Source: Leguminivora glycinivorella (taxonomy: Eukaryota; Arthropoda; Insecta; Lepidoptera; Tortricidae). From it: DNA of 64,000 bases. Location: NCBI RefSeq assembly GCF_023078275.1, contig NC_062981.1, positions 17,538,846-17,602,845 of the forward strand, written 5' to 3'. Below are positions 10,684 to 21,030 of the stretch, one piece after another; position 1 is the first letter of the stretch; each line of letters starts with the position of its first letter. The notes below the pieces were generated by a model that was given only the letters and a program-made list of their open reading frames with translations, had not been told where the DNA came from and did not search any database. A program made the translations under genes and the position numbers.

Positions 10684-10746
10684 AACATCGTGACACCGGA
10701 CCAGGTTGCCTGGCTTAGCAACCTCAAGGCTACACTCTGATTGCTT

Positions 10747-11103
10747 TTAAATATAATTTGCCATACGATTAAATAAATAACTGGCCTTAGCGTCTATTTC
10801 AGACGATTTATGGTGCAATGTCCGAGAGACATCGCTTTTGATGACTAAAGAGACCTGTGCGAGAGCGACATATTTTGCCACATAGCTGACAAGGGAAGCT
10901 TGCAACCGACTGCAACGATTCGCTATGGTGTCTTCTTTCTCTTTTGTCAGCAAGTGCCGCAAACCAGGTGTCATCGACGAACTTGCGACCATCTTCAACG
11001 CAGTTTCGTCACTCCGTCCGCTTCTCCGCAAGCTTCTCCCAGTTTTGCTAGTCGATTTTAAAGGCTGCCATGTCCCTCTTGACACAGTATTTGAAGGTCT
11101 CAT
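10747..11103 (-). other. Unrecognised 118-codon open frame
   Basis: The frame is basic and Ser/Thr-rich in its first half, with a possible helical stretch around residues 55-85. I recognise no domain, no flanking exon and no paralogue here. A second frame on the plus strand (10925-11107) overlaps it. It may be an exon or a relic, but chance cannot be excluded. Confidence 0.15.
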
Positions 11104-11554
11104 ATAGTATTACGATTAAAGATAAATTCACAGTAAATCTGCTTAAGTGGAAGAAAATGAAGACACGAAAAAGAAACTCAAGACGTATTTTTTAAAATAT
11201 GATTATAGCATGGATTCAGTGTTTTTTATCATCAAAATTCATCTGTCTTTCATAAATGTTTACTTCCAAACGTCCAAAAACAAAATAATAAATACTATAA
11301 ACAGCGTCAGCTTAGCCCGGTCTTAATAAGTAGGTATTAATGTTAACCTATAAACAATGTTTATTTGTAGCTGCAACTACTTAACTACGCATTACGCCCT
11401 ATAACAAATACTTATGTCATTCGCACCTGCGACGTATAATATCAGATTTCCATTCTAAACTTTAGAAACCAATTATAAATAAACAATTCTAGCAACTTCG
11501 TAAGTTACGACAAAGAACATTTTCCACAATAGTCCTAATGACATCGTACGACCG

Positions 11555-11852
11555 ACAACACAGCTGTGAATACAAAGTGTCAAAAATATTTTAACTATGA
11601 AACTCCCGTGAGACTCACACATATTTAAAAAAAAAATATATATATTTTAAGCGGGTTACTCACGTATTAAGTCGATATAGCGTCCGATATGTTTCGATCC
11701 AATTTGTCGAACGCTATATCGACTTAATACGTGAGTAACCCGCTTATTTTTTTTTTAATATGTGTCAAAAATATGTACCTTACCTTAATGTACAGGCAAT
11801 AAAGTTCTGTATACATATATTTGGCGCTTTGTCTGTATTCACAGCTGTGTTG
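11555..11852. mobile_element. Nested palindromes (MITE within inverted repeat)
   Basis: The outer pair is ACAACACAGCTGTGAATAC (about 11556-11574) and its complement at 11834-11852. Inside is a perfect-armed hairpin, 11649-11745, opening AAGCGGGTTACTCACGTATT with arms of ~35 bp. A-rich and T-rich runs with ACACATATTT/AATATGTGT flank the hairpin. The direct repeat GTGTCAAAAATAT at 11577 and 11761 may be a target duplication. Confidence 0.7.
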
Positions 11853-12043
11853 TAGATTGTACCACTCTATCACTCCGCCGAGAATCTCAACTTTAAATTT
11901 ATAATGAAAATGCTGTAATTTTAATGAAGATTTGATATGTTTGAGTTTTGGTAAGTAAACTTTTCATTTACCGTTAGTTGATAATTCTATACTAGTTTGG
12001 CAAGCCTCATGCGGGTAAGTTTGATTACGTTAAAACGCCCGAA

Positions 12044-12150
12044 TCCATACTAATACTTATTATAAATAGGAAAAGGTGAGTGTTTGTTTGTTTGTCCGTC
12101 TTTTACGGCGAAACGGAGCGACGAACTGACGTGTTTTTCAAGTCAAATCC
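12044..12150 (+). mobile_element. Lep1-type Helitron, 5' part only
   Basis: TCCATACTAATACTTATTAT followed by GTTTGTTTGTTTGTCCGTC and ACGGAGCGACGAACTGACG, then identity is lost. The 3' CTAG end is absent, so this is a truncated copy. Confidence 0.75.
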
Positions 12151-13181
12151 TACTTTTAAAATAACCGTTTTAAAGTACATCTCCATTTGAAGGGTCCATA
12201 TTGGCTCATATAAAATTATTTGTTATAAAATTATTGTTTATACCGATTTGTGCTCCGAATGATCATTACTCATAATTTTACTTATCATAATTTTGTTTCA
12301 TTATTATCAATAGTACTACTATCACTGTTCATAATAATCATTTAGCCGAAAATTTTTAATCATAAATTCTATACAAATATTTAATAACATTCATAATTTT
12401 GTGTTTAAGAAAATCATTCATCATAAAATTATTTAAAAAGTTTTGGGGCAGTTCTATGAAAAACTTGTGCCATTTGTAGAAGCGCGCTTGGAGCTTTTAC
12501 AGTGACATAATACAATTTATATTAAAAAGTCGTTTCTGGGTTGCTCACGGTCACCGCTCGTCACTGCTCGGCTCACCTAACACGCTCCTCCTCGCTACGC
12601 TCGTCGTCGCACCTAACTGGACTGTCACATGTGATTTCTGTTCTGTTAACAATAATATAACGATAAATTATATTACTCGCAATCGTTATGATCAATAATT
12701 ATATAAACATTAACATTAGTATAAAATGTATTTATGATGAATGACATTATGAACATAAGTCATTCGAAGTTACGATAGTTATTAACATAAAATTGTTATA
12801 AATAATGATCGTTATAATGTAAAATTGTATGAGAAACATTTTCGGACTACCAATAATCTATATACCAATTTTATATGAACTTTGGCGCACCCCCATTTGA
12901 ACCGTCAATGAAAGACTCGCCTCCTAACTCTCATCCACTAGTTGCACCATAAATTACCGCACGATATCATATCGGTCCCGATCTGCATTCCTGATAAGTG
13001 ACATCCTTAGCTCGGCTCTTAATAACCTAATTATAATTGAATCCTAATATCCGCTTCCCCGCGCCAGCGTCCTGTAGGGTTACCACGCTAGTGTGAGACT
13101 AAGATATCTCTAGATAATTGGGCCTATGAATTGTATGGACAATTTAAGGAGTATATTTTTAGAAGAGCTTATTTTCATGTA
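12151..13181. other. AT-rich region rich in ATAATTTTAT-type words
   Basis: From about 12210 to 12850 variants of CATAATTTT and AAAATTAT recur on both strands, around a GC-richer core at about 12538-12615. The edges (ATATAAAATTATTTGTTATA and TGTTATAAATAATG) are weakly inverted, so it may be an old inverted-repeat element. No coding frame. Confidence 0.4.
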
Positions 13182-13309
13182 CAGTCAACGAATTGGAACC
13201 ACTCTACACCCATGTCAAAATGACAATCAGTAAGAGATTTCTTACGATCTAATTAATATCGTCACTATGACATAGCTCTACAGTGGCCTAGGATTCCAAT
13301 TGGTTGACT
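13182..13309. mobile_element. MITE with CAGTCAAC(C/G)AATTGGAA termini
   Basis: Left CAGTCAACGAATTGGAACC and right GGATTCCAATTGGTTGACT are inverted repeats. Non-coding interior of ~90 bp. Confidence 0.65.
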
Positions 13310-13440
13310 TTACTTGGAGAAATAAGGTATTTTGAGAATAAACTCCTTAATTGGTTTAAATAGCGCAGTTGCAAATATTTGAAATATAATTTGAAATATA
13401 TTTATGACTCGTAATCAAAAGTAGGTTACAATATTGTTGT

Positions 13441-13648
13441 AACTGTTTGTCGCCCGGTTGAGGGTCTTGGGTTCGAATTAAAGTAGTAGAGGATTTTTTT
13501 GTTTGATGAGCACATAATATATGTCGACTTTTCCTGAGTCATGTATATTTTCTACGTAGGTATATCGTTGTTTGAATAACCACAATATAAGCCTTCTTGA
13601 GCTTTCCGTGGTACTGCTCAATTGTGTAAGAATCAATATAAAAAAAAA
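13441..13648 (+). mobile_element. Degenerate tRNA-derived SINE
   Basis: A box-B-like GGGTTCGAAT (about 13469) is followed by TGATGAGCACATA, CCTGAGTCATGTATATTTTC and CTTCTTGAGCTTTCCGTGGT, then an A-rich tail. The body matches the SINEs at 34501-34652 and 39617-39943. The A box is eroded. Confidence 0.7.
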
Positions 13649-14068
13649 AAACATGTTGGCACTTTTTTTTTTTAAATTAGGATATTAAGAATAAGATCAA
13701 GTGATTGACATGGCCGAGCGAATGATGACGAATGATGTGATTCTGATCATTTTATGGTCACCCTTTTCCTACGCCGGTTTACACTTAATTAAGGAATTAG
13801 TTTGTGAACGTCGAGGTGCGAGCGAGATACTAGATATCGACTTGTCTTGACCCACGCGAGAAACCCACTTTCGATTTCTATAATAGTTTTCAAGTGAAAT
13901 ATATACATTATACTGGGAATATCAATTAGCTTTGTGTTGATAACTACTCTCAGTTTATTTTCATTAGGTTGTATCGCTTGCATCCCAAAAACATTGGTAA
14001 GTTGGACAAATATACTGTACGTATTGTCATAGGAGGCGGACCCCTACAAGTTTAAATTTAATTTAAGG
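13649..14068. other. Unassigned sequence
   Basis: No repeat partner or gene recognised. Confidence 0.5.
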
Positions 14069-14071
14069 TGT

Positions 14072-14277
14072 AACACTTTAAGTTCCCGCGCTTTATACAC
14101 ATATTTAAAGTCACATACAGGTCGAACGCGTTATTTTACATTATTTTACCTATTTTGCCAACGTTGGTCGTAGTCTGTCTGTCTTCCGCGACCACGGCCA
14201 GTGCAACCTAGCCGAAATGTTTGAAAATAGGTAAAATAATTGTTAAGTAATCGCGTTCGACCTGTATGTGACTTTAA
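14072..14277 (+). mobile_element. MITE with GTCACATACAGGTCGAACGC termini, copy 1
   Basis: Inverted ends TTAAAGTCACATACAGGTCG and CGACCTGTATGTGACTTTAA. The interior is GACCACGGCCAGTGCAACC-like. The sequence just left of the TIR (AAGTTCCCGCGCTTTATACA) is shared by all three copies (also 56297-56616 and 62728-62876), so the element begins slightly before the inverted repeat. Confidence 0.85.
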
Positions 14278-14326
14278 TTTAAGGTTTCGTATGTGTTTGT
14301 AATTTTGCTATTAAGAGCTGAAAAAT

Positions 14327-14436
14327 ATAAACATACATAAACATAACATACAATCACGCCTGTATCCCATAAAGGGGTAGGCAGAGCACATGAAACTACA
14401 ATATTAAAGCTTCAGTGCCACTCAGTGCTGAAAAAT
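14327..14436 (+). repeat. CACGCCTGTATCCC repeat, 5' part
   Basis: CATACAATCACGCCTGTATC, GGGGTAGGCAGAGCACATGA and GCTTCAGTGCCACTC match the start of the element seen at 34978-35725, 39414-39550 and 39944-40112. Truncated. Confidence 0.8.
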
Positions 14437-15111
14437 ATGTATGTGTAATATGAAATTAACGAAAAATAATAGCATTGAAATCACTTTGTAGGTATTTACA
14501 TACTAGATACCTACTAGACTCGTATTTATGAAATATAATTTATCTGTTTTACACAATTTTTCGAGTGATACAATCACGTTTAAAATCCCTCTTAATTGTA
14601 CCTCGGTTGTAGGATTACAACGATTGGTTCTTCTATAACCATTATGTTCATCGTTTCCTTTTGAATCATAAAACTCTGATGCACCTCGACCTGATTCATG
14701 GACTTCCTAATAATGTTTTTCCCGGCCGTTATTTTGGTCGCAATAATCCTGGCCTTGGTCAGAAATCAAACCCCACAGAACCCTCATTAGTCCTAGTCAG
14801 AGAGCTTAAGGGCCGAAACAGACAATCCGCAACAACTGCAACATGGTATGGCTTGCAATTGCAGTTGAATTGCAGTCCATCGGTATCTTTTTTCTTAAAA
14901 CGATTGTCACTTTCATACACCCGGCTATCACAAAACTCCCGATTAATATAAACATTAGCACACAATACCAACAATACATCGTGATTAGAGAAATGGTCGT
15001 GGGCGCTATCGGGCCTTGGGCCACATTCGCTTACACAACCTGGTCGTTTCCTGCAAATAATATACGGCCATGTAGTCGACGGTTTGGTGGTTACCAATTA
15101 AAAGTTATTGG
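14437..15111. other. Unassigned region with overlapping open frames
   Basis: Frames of about 70-110 codons overlap on both strands at 14661-15136 without recognisable domains; overlapping both-strand frames suggest composition, not coding. The stretch GCAACAACTGCAACATGG to TGCAATTGCAGTTGAATTGC is internally repetitive and may belong to a MITE. Confidence 0.4.
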
Positions 15112-15545
15112 TGGAATAATATTTTCCCCTCACTAGCTCGGAAACGCGTGTTTTATCCTTTAATACCAGCGGGTAAAAACGCATTTTATTCACTAGTGGG
15201 TAAAGTAATTTTACCTTGAACATAGTCAAATTAACTGCTTTAGAATTGATAAAAGTAGGTGAATCTCGTAATGAAGATGATTTACCACCTGTGGAACTAC
15301 TGGAAGCAGTGATAAACGCAATTTTTGCGTTGTAGTTTCCTCGCTATAGTGAGGGGAAAAGTTTTGTGTTACACTCGGGTGCAAATGTTTTTTACTTCTC
15401 GTGTGTTAAAAAACTCGCAAGTTCAGGATTCTATGGTTGAAACACTCGCTTCGCTCGTGGTTCAACAATATAATCCTTTCACTTGCTCGTTTTTCAATTC
15501 CACACTCGGCGTTAAAATACAACTTTGCCCCCTTGTATATCAAAT
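15112..15545 (+). repeat. ~430-bp dispersed repeat, copy 1
   Basis: TTTTCCCCTCACTAGCTCGG, TGGAACTACTGGAAGCAGTG, GTGTTACACTCGGGTGCAAA, CACTCGCTTCGCTCGTGGTT and AACTTTGCCCCCTTGTATA all recur, inverted, at 42392-42938. No terminal inverted repeat or poly(A). Retains the uninterrupted TTAA that is occupied by a MITE in the other copy. Confidence 0.85.
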
Positions 15546-15598
15546 AACTATAAATGGGTTACGGTTTAGATTGGCAGGGACGCTAAAACAGAGGTTAG

Positions 15599-15761
15599 GG
15601 TCTCCCCACACATGTCGATAGGCTTTTACCAGCCAAAAATCGCTTGTTAGTATGAATATTGTGTAGGGATGCGTTCAGCAGCGACGATGCGTAAGCGCCT
15701 TCAGACTAACGAGCGATTTTTGGTCGGTTAAAGCCGATCCCGCGTCGATATGTGTGAGACC
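15599..15761. mobile_element. MITE with ~50-bp inverted ends (GGTCTC)
   Basis: Left GGTCTCCCCACACATGTCGA, right TCGATATGTGTGAGACC; the arms extend through AGCCAAAAATCGCTTGTTAG with a few mismatches. Middle about 50 bp, non-coding. Confidence 0.8.
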
Positions 15762-15898
15762 TTTAGGTAGATATTTTTCACTTCAAAATTTCTTCTAAGT
15801 CTACTATTATGTTTACCTACTGCTATTATGTTTACCTATTCCGATTTTTTCATAGTAATAATAGGCGTTCTATATGAAATTAACGACTAAGGTGAAAA

Positions 15899-15963
15899 CA
15901 GGCGGACTTATCGCTAAACAGCGATCTCTACCAGAAGAAGAAGGATAGGAAGAAGAAGAAGAA
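15899..15963 (-). repeat. LINE 3'-tail fragment
   Basis: GGCGGACTTATCGCTAAACAGCGATCTCTACCAG resembles the hairpin-containing 3' tail found at 17457-17582, 23973-24096 and 60017-60152. Followed by a GAA-rich tract. Confidence 0.5.
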
Positions 15964-16519
15964 TTCTCTCTACCTACCTGCTTGCCTTGGCTGGCTGTTC
16001 AAATTGGAGTCGTTAGGGCTGTGTGATACTGATAAAGCTCATTTTACTCGCTAATTTGGAGTCTGCGTTACAAGGTTTTAAAGTATTAAATGACTAACGA
16101 CTTAAATTATTGTGTAACGTAATCACATGACCTCGCGTCTGCCACAATTCATGACGAACAAACACTCGTGATGGCGCAAACTTGCCAAATTATAGAGGAC
16201 TGAAATGTGCCTAATTCGTACGCCGCAGGAGTTTTCTATTAACAAATGCGGTTTAAGGGTTAGGACATAGTACAGTGATTAAGATTAAGACGACAATGTA
16301 TCATGCAGGTAAGTTTAATTTAGAATACCATAACTGACATTGCTGGTCGAGATCGGGATGCGTATGCAAAGGGTCAGGCATTGACGCTCCCTATTAGTAA
16401 GGAAACAACCATATTACTAGAGAAAAATCCTGACGTAGGTAGGTATACATTTGAGACTACATTCCCCACTGATCGCAGTCACGCACGAATTAAACACAAA
16501 TTAACATCTGACAGGTTAT
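15964..16519. other. Unassigned sequence
   Basis: No repeat partner or gene recognised. Confidence 0.5.
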
Positions 16520-16932
16520 AATTGGGTGAATCAACTTTTTCTTGCTTTTTGCAAGAATTGCCCATACATATTATTAGCTCTACTTTTGTGAGTTTTAACC
16601 TGGCCATCGTGAATAAAGATCCTTATTTTTATTTTACATTAAGGGAATAATTAAAAAAAAAAAACATTTACAATTAAATCTATATGTGACCCAGTGGAAG
16701 AGACACTTTTTTCATACAAAAGTGAGGGACAGCTATGTCCACTGGGTCACTGCTCGAAATAAAGTAATAAAATAGCAAATCCTATAAAAACATGATGTAT
16801 TGCATAGCTTGTATGTCTGTTTTTAATATAATAAGTATAAACTAATTACACTAAATACAAATTAAATTTTCTGACCACATGTAGTCGAAGTATGCGTAAT
16901 TTTGCTGGCAAAGAAAAGTTGATTCACCCAAT
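16520..16932. mobile_element. MITE with AATTGGGTGAATCAACTTTT termini
   Basis: Left AATTGGGTGAATCAACTTTT and right AAGTTGATTCACCCAATT, 413 bp apart. Contains a second inverted-repeat unit (16686-16750) and an A-run near 16650. No coding capacity. Confidence 0.75.
16686..16750. mobile_element. Small hairpin element inside MITE
   Basis: GTGACCCAGTGGA and TCCACTGGGTCAC are exact inverted repeats bounding 65 bp. Either a nested MITE or an internal hairpin of the host element. Confidence 0.55.
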
Positions 16933-16949
16933 TGCCAATTAAGTCACCT

Positions 16950-17735
16950 ACGACAATCTTCTTCTGAGAAAGCACCTCGTCGCACTACACTCTACAGTCT
17001 TCGTTGATCTCATCCACATTCCACTGCAATCGCAATTAGACACTTCAACAAATGACAATCGACAAATCACCTGCGATTCACCAATTGCGATTCCTAATAT
17101 CACTTAAGTGGATTAACCACAATTATGCGACCGAAAGAGGTGACAGGTGATAAAAATTCACGCAGGATTTCGCAATTTGCATCTCCTGTAATTCTGTACT
17201 CCATTTCTCGCTGACCACGAATCACAGCTAAGAATCAGCGACAAATGAGATTCGCGAGCCCGCGTCTCCTGTCACTGAGTTCCTCGTCCTCGCTGACCGC
17301 AGATATGCGCGAATTAATCACAACTGCAACAGACACAAGTGACAGTCAAGTGATAGGTGACAATCGACAAGTCACCCGCTATTCGCATCTAGTTTGACAG
17401 GTCAATCTGGACTCCGTTTCTTGACCATGAATTACAGCTAAGAATCAGCGACAAACGAGTAAGTAAATTCTTCATTGCACCACCAAAATAAAATACACAA
17501 ACATCAAATATAAAAGAAAGAAGAAGAAGGAAGAACAAAGGCGAACTTATCTCTAATAGGGATCTCTTCCAGTTAAGCTGAAATTCACGAGTTCGCGATT
17601 CGCGTCTCCTATCACTGAGCTCTTCGTCCTCGCAACTACATTCCTCGCTGACCGCAGACACGCGCGAATTAATCACAATTATGCGACAGCGACAGAATGG
17701 GAGACATTCGCACAAGTGTCACCTCGCTTACGTAA
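16950..17735. repeat. Degenerate ~210-bp tandem repeat
   Basis: Blocks recur in order: AATTACAGCTAAGAATCAGC-type (17220 and 17431, spacing 211), CGCGTCTCCTGTCACTGAG-type (about 17261 and 17603) and CGCGAATTAATCACAA (17308 and 17663). Removing the LINE tail at 17457-17582 restores a period of about 210-220 bp. A more diverged unit lies upstream. Confidence 0.65.
17457..17582 (-). repeat. LINE 3' tail inserted in tandem repeat
   Basis: On the minus strand it ends with GGAAGAGATCCCTATTAGAG, AAGTTCGCC and a run toward TACTTAC. Related tails are at 23973-24096 and 60017-60152. No ORF remains, so it is a strongly 5'-truncated non-LTR insertion. Confidence 0.75.
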
Positions 17736-18239
17736 TGCGAACTCAATGCGGGCTTCCTTGTAAGGTGCCCCTCACTCCTGTCTATTTGCTAATATTACCC
17801 TTATTTAGTTACCTTCAGTTTGGAATAGTTTCTCAAGGTGGTATATTTAAAGTGGCTCGCTTTCCATACAAAAAACATCTACCATTTATTTAGTCACCGC
17901 ACACTACAACTAAATAAAAATATGCGCATACATCTACTATACATTATCCGTCGTCGCGGTAGTGAATGAAATACATTATTTCATACAGAAATCAGGGACA
18001 AATCCTTGTGAATTTTTTATTAATTTTACGTAAATGTGCGTGCCAAATTTTGTGTACAGACACAGAGCCGTCATATTTCGCGCATTTTTAGTTGACATTG
18101 TCATCAGTGACATTTGGCTCTTGACAAGTAATTATTTAAAGATATTGGCTTAGTTAACTCAAGCAGACTCAGAAATAATGACGCATTTTGTCAACAAAGA
18201 TACATATCGTGTATTTCGACACTGCTAATGTAAATCGAA
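17736..18239. other. Unassigned sequence
   Basis: No partner repeat or domain seen; a 70-codon frame at 17681-17893 spans the tandem-repeat edge and is not supported. Confidence 0.45.
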
Positions 18240-18310
18240 ATGGCATCTCGGTCAAACGACTGACTATGATGCAGAAGATCGTGGGTTCGAATCCGAAGTT
18301 TTTTTTAATC
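18240..18310 (+). repeat. tRNA-like SINE head
   Basis: TGGCATCTCGGTCAAACG resembles a pol III A box and GGGTTCGAATCC a B box, about 40 bp apart, followed by a T-run. Acceptor-stem pairing is absent, so it is a SINE head or tRNA relic, not a tRNA gene. Confidence 0.5.
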
Positions 18311-18589
18311 ATTTGAACTTTTATGGATTTATTAAGTATTTTTTATTTTTTTAATGGAATATTTGACTATTACTATATTGCTTTCTTATTTTTTATTTTC
18401 ATACAAAAATACAATACAATCCTTTATTATGCCTTTGTTGATAAAATAAAATATTACACGTCTGGTATAATACATTATACATAGGTCATAGTGTGGGCAT
18501 AGTATGTATTAGTAAAGTATTGCATTTACTGAGCTGGTTGATCTATGTTATTGTCGTGTGAATGTTTTTCTTCAACAACTAAATGGTTA

Positions 18590-18768
18590 TATACAAGGAT
18601 ATGGGTAGCTTTTGCACATTGTAATTTTTCCTCAGTCACCCGTTGACCACGAACGCTGTAAAGTGTTTGAAACATTGGGATGAATTTTAAACTCATTATA
18701 CGCGATTTAATCCGTTTTCATAGTTTTTATTTCATGAGTAACTATCGCGGTAACTGAAGACAATATTA
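18590..18768 (+). repeat. ACCACGAACGCTGTAAAG repeat, copy 1
   Basis: TGGGTAGCTTTTGCACATTG, CAGTCACCCGTTGACCACGA, ATTATACGCGATTTAATCCG and GAGTAACTATCGCGGTAACT match 57792-57957 closely, and 51241-51440 in palindromic form. Confidence 0.85.
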
Positions 18769-18815
18769 ACTAAATGGTTACAAATAATAATTATCATCAA
18801 TATAATCTGGTCCAG

Positions 18816-18940
18816 GCAGGCAATTATGGTCGCGCGATAAATGATAAAACATCTGGCCGTCCCTATAATCGCACTTACTAATAGTGCGACAGGGACGGCC
18901 TGATATTTTATCGTCTATCGCGCGACCATGCTACCCGTGC
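18816..18940. mobile_element. MITE with TGGTCGCGCGATA termini, copy 1
   Basis: Left GCAGGCAATTATGGTCGCGC and right GCGCGACCATGCTACCCGTGC. The arms extend through GGCCGTCCCTAT to a short loop. Near-duplicate at 21873-21993. Confidence 0.85.
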
Positions 18941-18944
18941 TGTA

Positions 18945-19100
18945 CTAGCTTTTGCCCGCGGCTTCGCTTGCGTTAGAAAGAGACAAAAGTAGCATATGTC
19001 ACTCTCCATCCCTTCAACTATCTCCACTTAAAAAACATGTCAATCCGTCGCTCCGTTTGGCCGTGAAAGACGGACAAAGAAACAAACACACATTATCTTT
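18945..19100 (-). mobile_element. Lep1-type Helitron, 5'-truncated
   Basis: The 3' end reads CTAGCTTTTGCCCGCGGCTT on the plus strand, then the shared core. It loses similarity after AAACAAACACACA, so the TCCATACT end is missing. Abuts the MITE ending at 18940. Confidence 0.8.
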
Positions 19101-19185
19101 GGTGAAACAACGAATTCTTCCACTTCAGATTATAGAGTAACCAGCTTTATACCGCTTTATACAGCTTTATACCGCTTTTGATAAA

Positions 19186-19365
19186 CTAGCTTTTGACCGC
19201 GGCTTCGCTCACGTAAGAAAGAGACAAAAAGTAGCCTATGTCACTCTCCATCCCTTCAACTAAATCCCCTTAAATAATCACGTCAATTCGTCGCTCCGGT
19301 TTTGCCGTGAAAGACGGACAAACAAACAGACACACACCATTTCCCATTTGTAATATTAGTATGGA
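19186..19365 (-). mobile_element. Lep1-type Helitron, full length
   Basis: Plus strand CTAGCTTTTGACCGCGGC to AATATTAGTATGGA, flanked by A and T. In the same orientation as the copy 240 bp upstream; between them lies a CAGCTTTATACCG tandem (19142-19180). Confidence 0.85.
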
Positions 19366-19424
19366 TTTGACATTATTATTTATATTTAATTAATTATATA
19401 TGTATAGCCCAATTTCGTCGGGAA

Positions 19425-19505
19425 CAGCGTGTTATGTAATGGCGTCGTTGGTGTACAGTCGTCTGTCACGCCGTGAAGGTGCATTCGATTCCCAGGATTC
19501 TATTA
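19425..19505 (+). repeat. tRNA-like SINE head, degenerate
   Basis: TAATGGCGTCGTTGGTGTAC with GCATTCGATTCCCAGGATTC downstream mimic A and B boxes. Weak; tRNA folding is incomplete. Confidence 0.35.
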
Positions 19506-20074
19506 ACTTTTTGTATTTTTTTGGATATAAATTTCGTATTTTTTATTGACCGAGCAAGAATGGAGAGCCGAAGGTATCAATTTTATCTTAGAGAACCTAT
19601 TGATATTTTTATTGTCATTTTGATTTTCTATTTATTAAGTTGAGATATAAAACACAACTTTTAATACCCTCGCTAAATATAATATTTTATCGAAATTACT
19701 CCTTAGATAAAAAAAGTCCACTTGAGTTTTTAAAGCATTACGTTACTCAGTTAACTATTGCATTTTCATTTACTAATTTAAGATTTCAAAAGCGATTTGA
19801 ATACCCTTGCTCCATCGAAAATAAACAATTAGAAAAAAAAAATCATTCGAATCGTAGTTTAGAAACTAAAATTTATCTATACTTTTTTGGAATTTTTAAA
19901 AATATCAGATTAGGATAATTATGTTAGAAATTCTGAGTTCGACGAACCCAAAAATTATTACCATGTAAGAGAATAGGTTTTTAATTTTTTTTGTGGTTAA
20001 CGCTCAGTAACTACTGTACGAGTAGGTACATATACATTTATGTATAATAATAAAACAAAAAATAGTGTCTCATA
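19506..20074. other. Unassigned AT-rich sequence
   Basis: A 92-codon Lys/Phe-rich frame at 19640-19918 reflects AT-rich composition and has no recognisable domain. Confidence 0.5.
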
Positions 20075-20392
20075 GTGTTGTGTTCCTGCCGGTGAGTAAG
20101 GCTGCCAGAGCTCAACGAGGGTGTGGGGTGCTGACGACGGGAGGACTTACGGAACTAATTTGTTCCGTCTATTGTCCTTTGAGTCGTCGGCAACCCAAAC
20201 CCTCCTTTGAACTTGTACACTCCTTTTTGCTGTGCACACGCAGCAAAGGGGAGTGTACAAGTTTCTAATGGGGCGGCAACGCGCATGCGACACTCTTTGA
20301 GTTGCAGGCGTCCATAGGTTACGGTGACCGCTTTCCATTAGGCGGACCGTATGCTTATTTGCCACCGACGTAGTATTAAAAAAAAAGAAAAA
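20075..20392 (+). mobile_element. ~310-bp retroelement tail or SINE with A-rich end, copy 1
   Basis: GTTCCTGCCGGTGAGTAAGG, TTGTTCCGTCTATTGTCCTT, GGAGTGTACAAGTTTCTAAT, TTGCAGGCGTCCATAGGTTA and GCCACCGACGTAGTAT followed by an A-run. Second copy at 35366-35675. The 3' A-run suggests target-primed retroposition. ORFs inside are not conserved between copies. Confidence 0.85.
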
Positions 20393-20395
20393 GTC

Positions 20396-20470
20396 CTGGA
20401 TTCGAACCCAGTACTTCCATGCAAATCATGCGATGGCACGTATTTACCGCAAGGCTATTTAAACAAGCTG
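20396..20470 (-). repeat. Possible tRNA-like SINE head
   Basis: Minus strand carries GGGTTCGAATCCAGGACT, a B-box match, preceded by GCCTTGCGGTAAATACGTG. Acceptor pairing not convincing. Confidence 0.3.
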
Positions 20471-20853
20471 TCGCCGCGTGAAATTATCGACTAGAAGGAA
20501 TACAAAAACACTGTTTGTATGTGTGAGTGGTACTTAGAAATAGTGTAAAATAGTAAATTTATCTACATTAAGGGGATTAATGTTACAATGAGAAGTTGAA
20601 TGTTTGTTGTAATACGTCAATTTTAATATTAAATGTTCGCGAAGCATAATTGAAAGTATATAAATGCCTGTACGACTCCACAAAAAAAATTAGACTGGTA
20701 ATTTGAAGATTAACGCCATCTAACGCAGCCTGAGCTTCGGGTAACCTAAGCGAGCCACCTTAATCTATGAAAGTTAAAAATAAAATATATCGTTATAAAG
20801 AGCGGGAAATTAATAAACATAGTACTTAAGTAAACACAAGAAACTATTTAGTA

Positions 20854-21030
20854 CTAGCTTTTTCCCGCGGCTTCGCTCGCGTTAGAAAAAGACAAAAAGT
20901 AGCCTATGTCTCTCTCCATCCCTTCAACTATCTCCACTTCAAAAATCACGTCAATTCGTCGCTCCGGTTTGCCGTGAAAGACGGACAAAGAAACAGACAC
21001 ACACACTTTCCCATTTATAATATTAGTATG
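20854..21030 (-). mobile_element. Lep1-type Helitron, full length
   Basis: Plus strand CTAGCTTTTTCCCGCGGCTT to AATATTAGTATGGA with flanking A and T. Contains the standard core and the CACACACACTTTCCC segment. Confidence 0.85.

Noticed and set aside
14661..15136. Gene suggested by several overlapping frames
   Set aside because: Overlap on both strands without any domain points to base composition.
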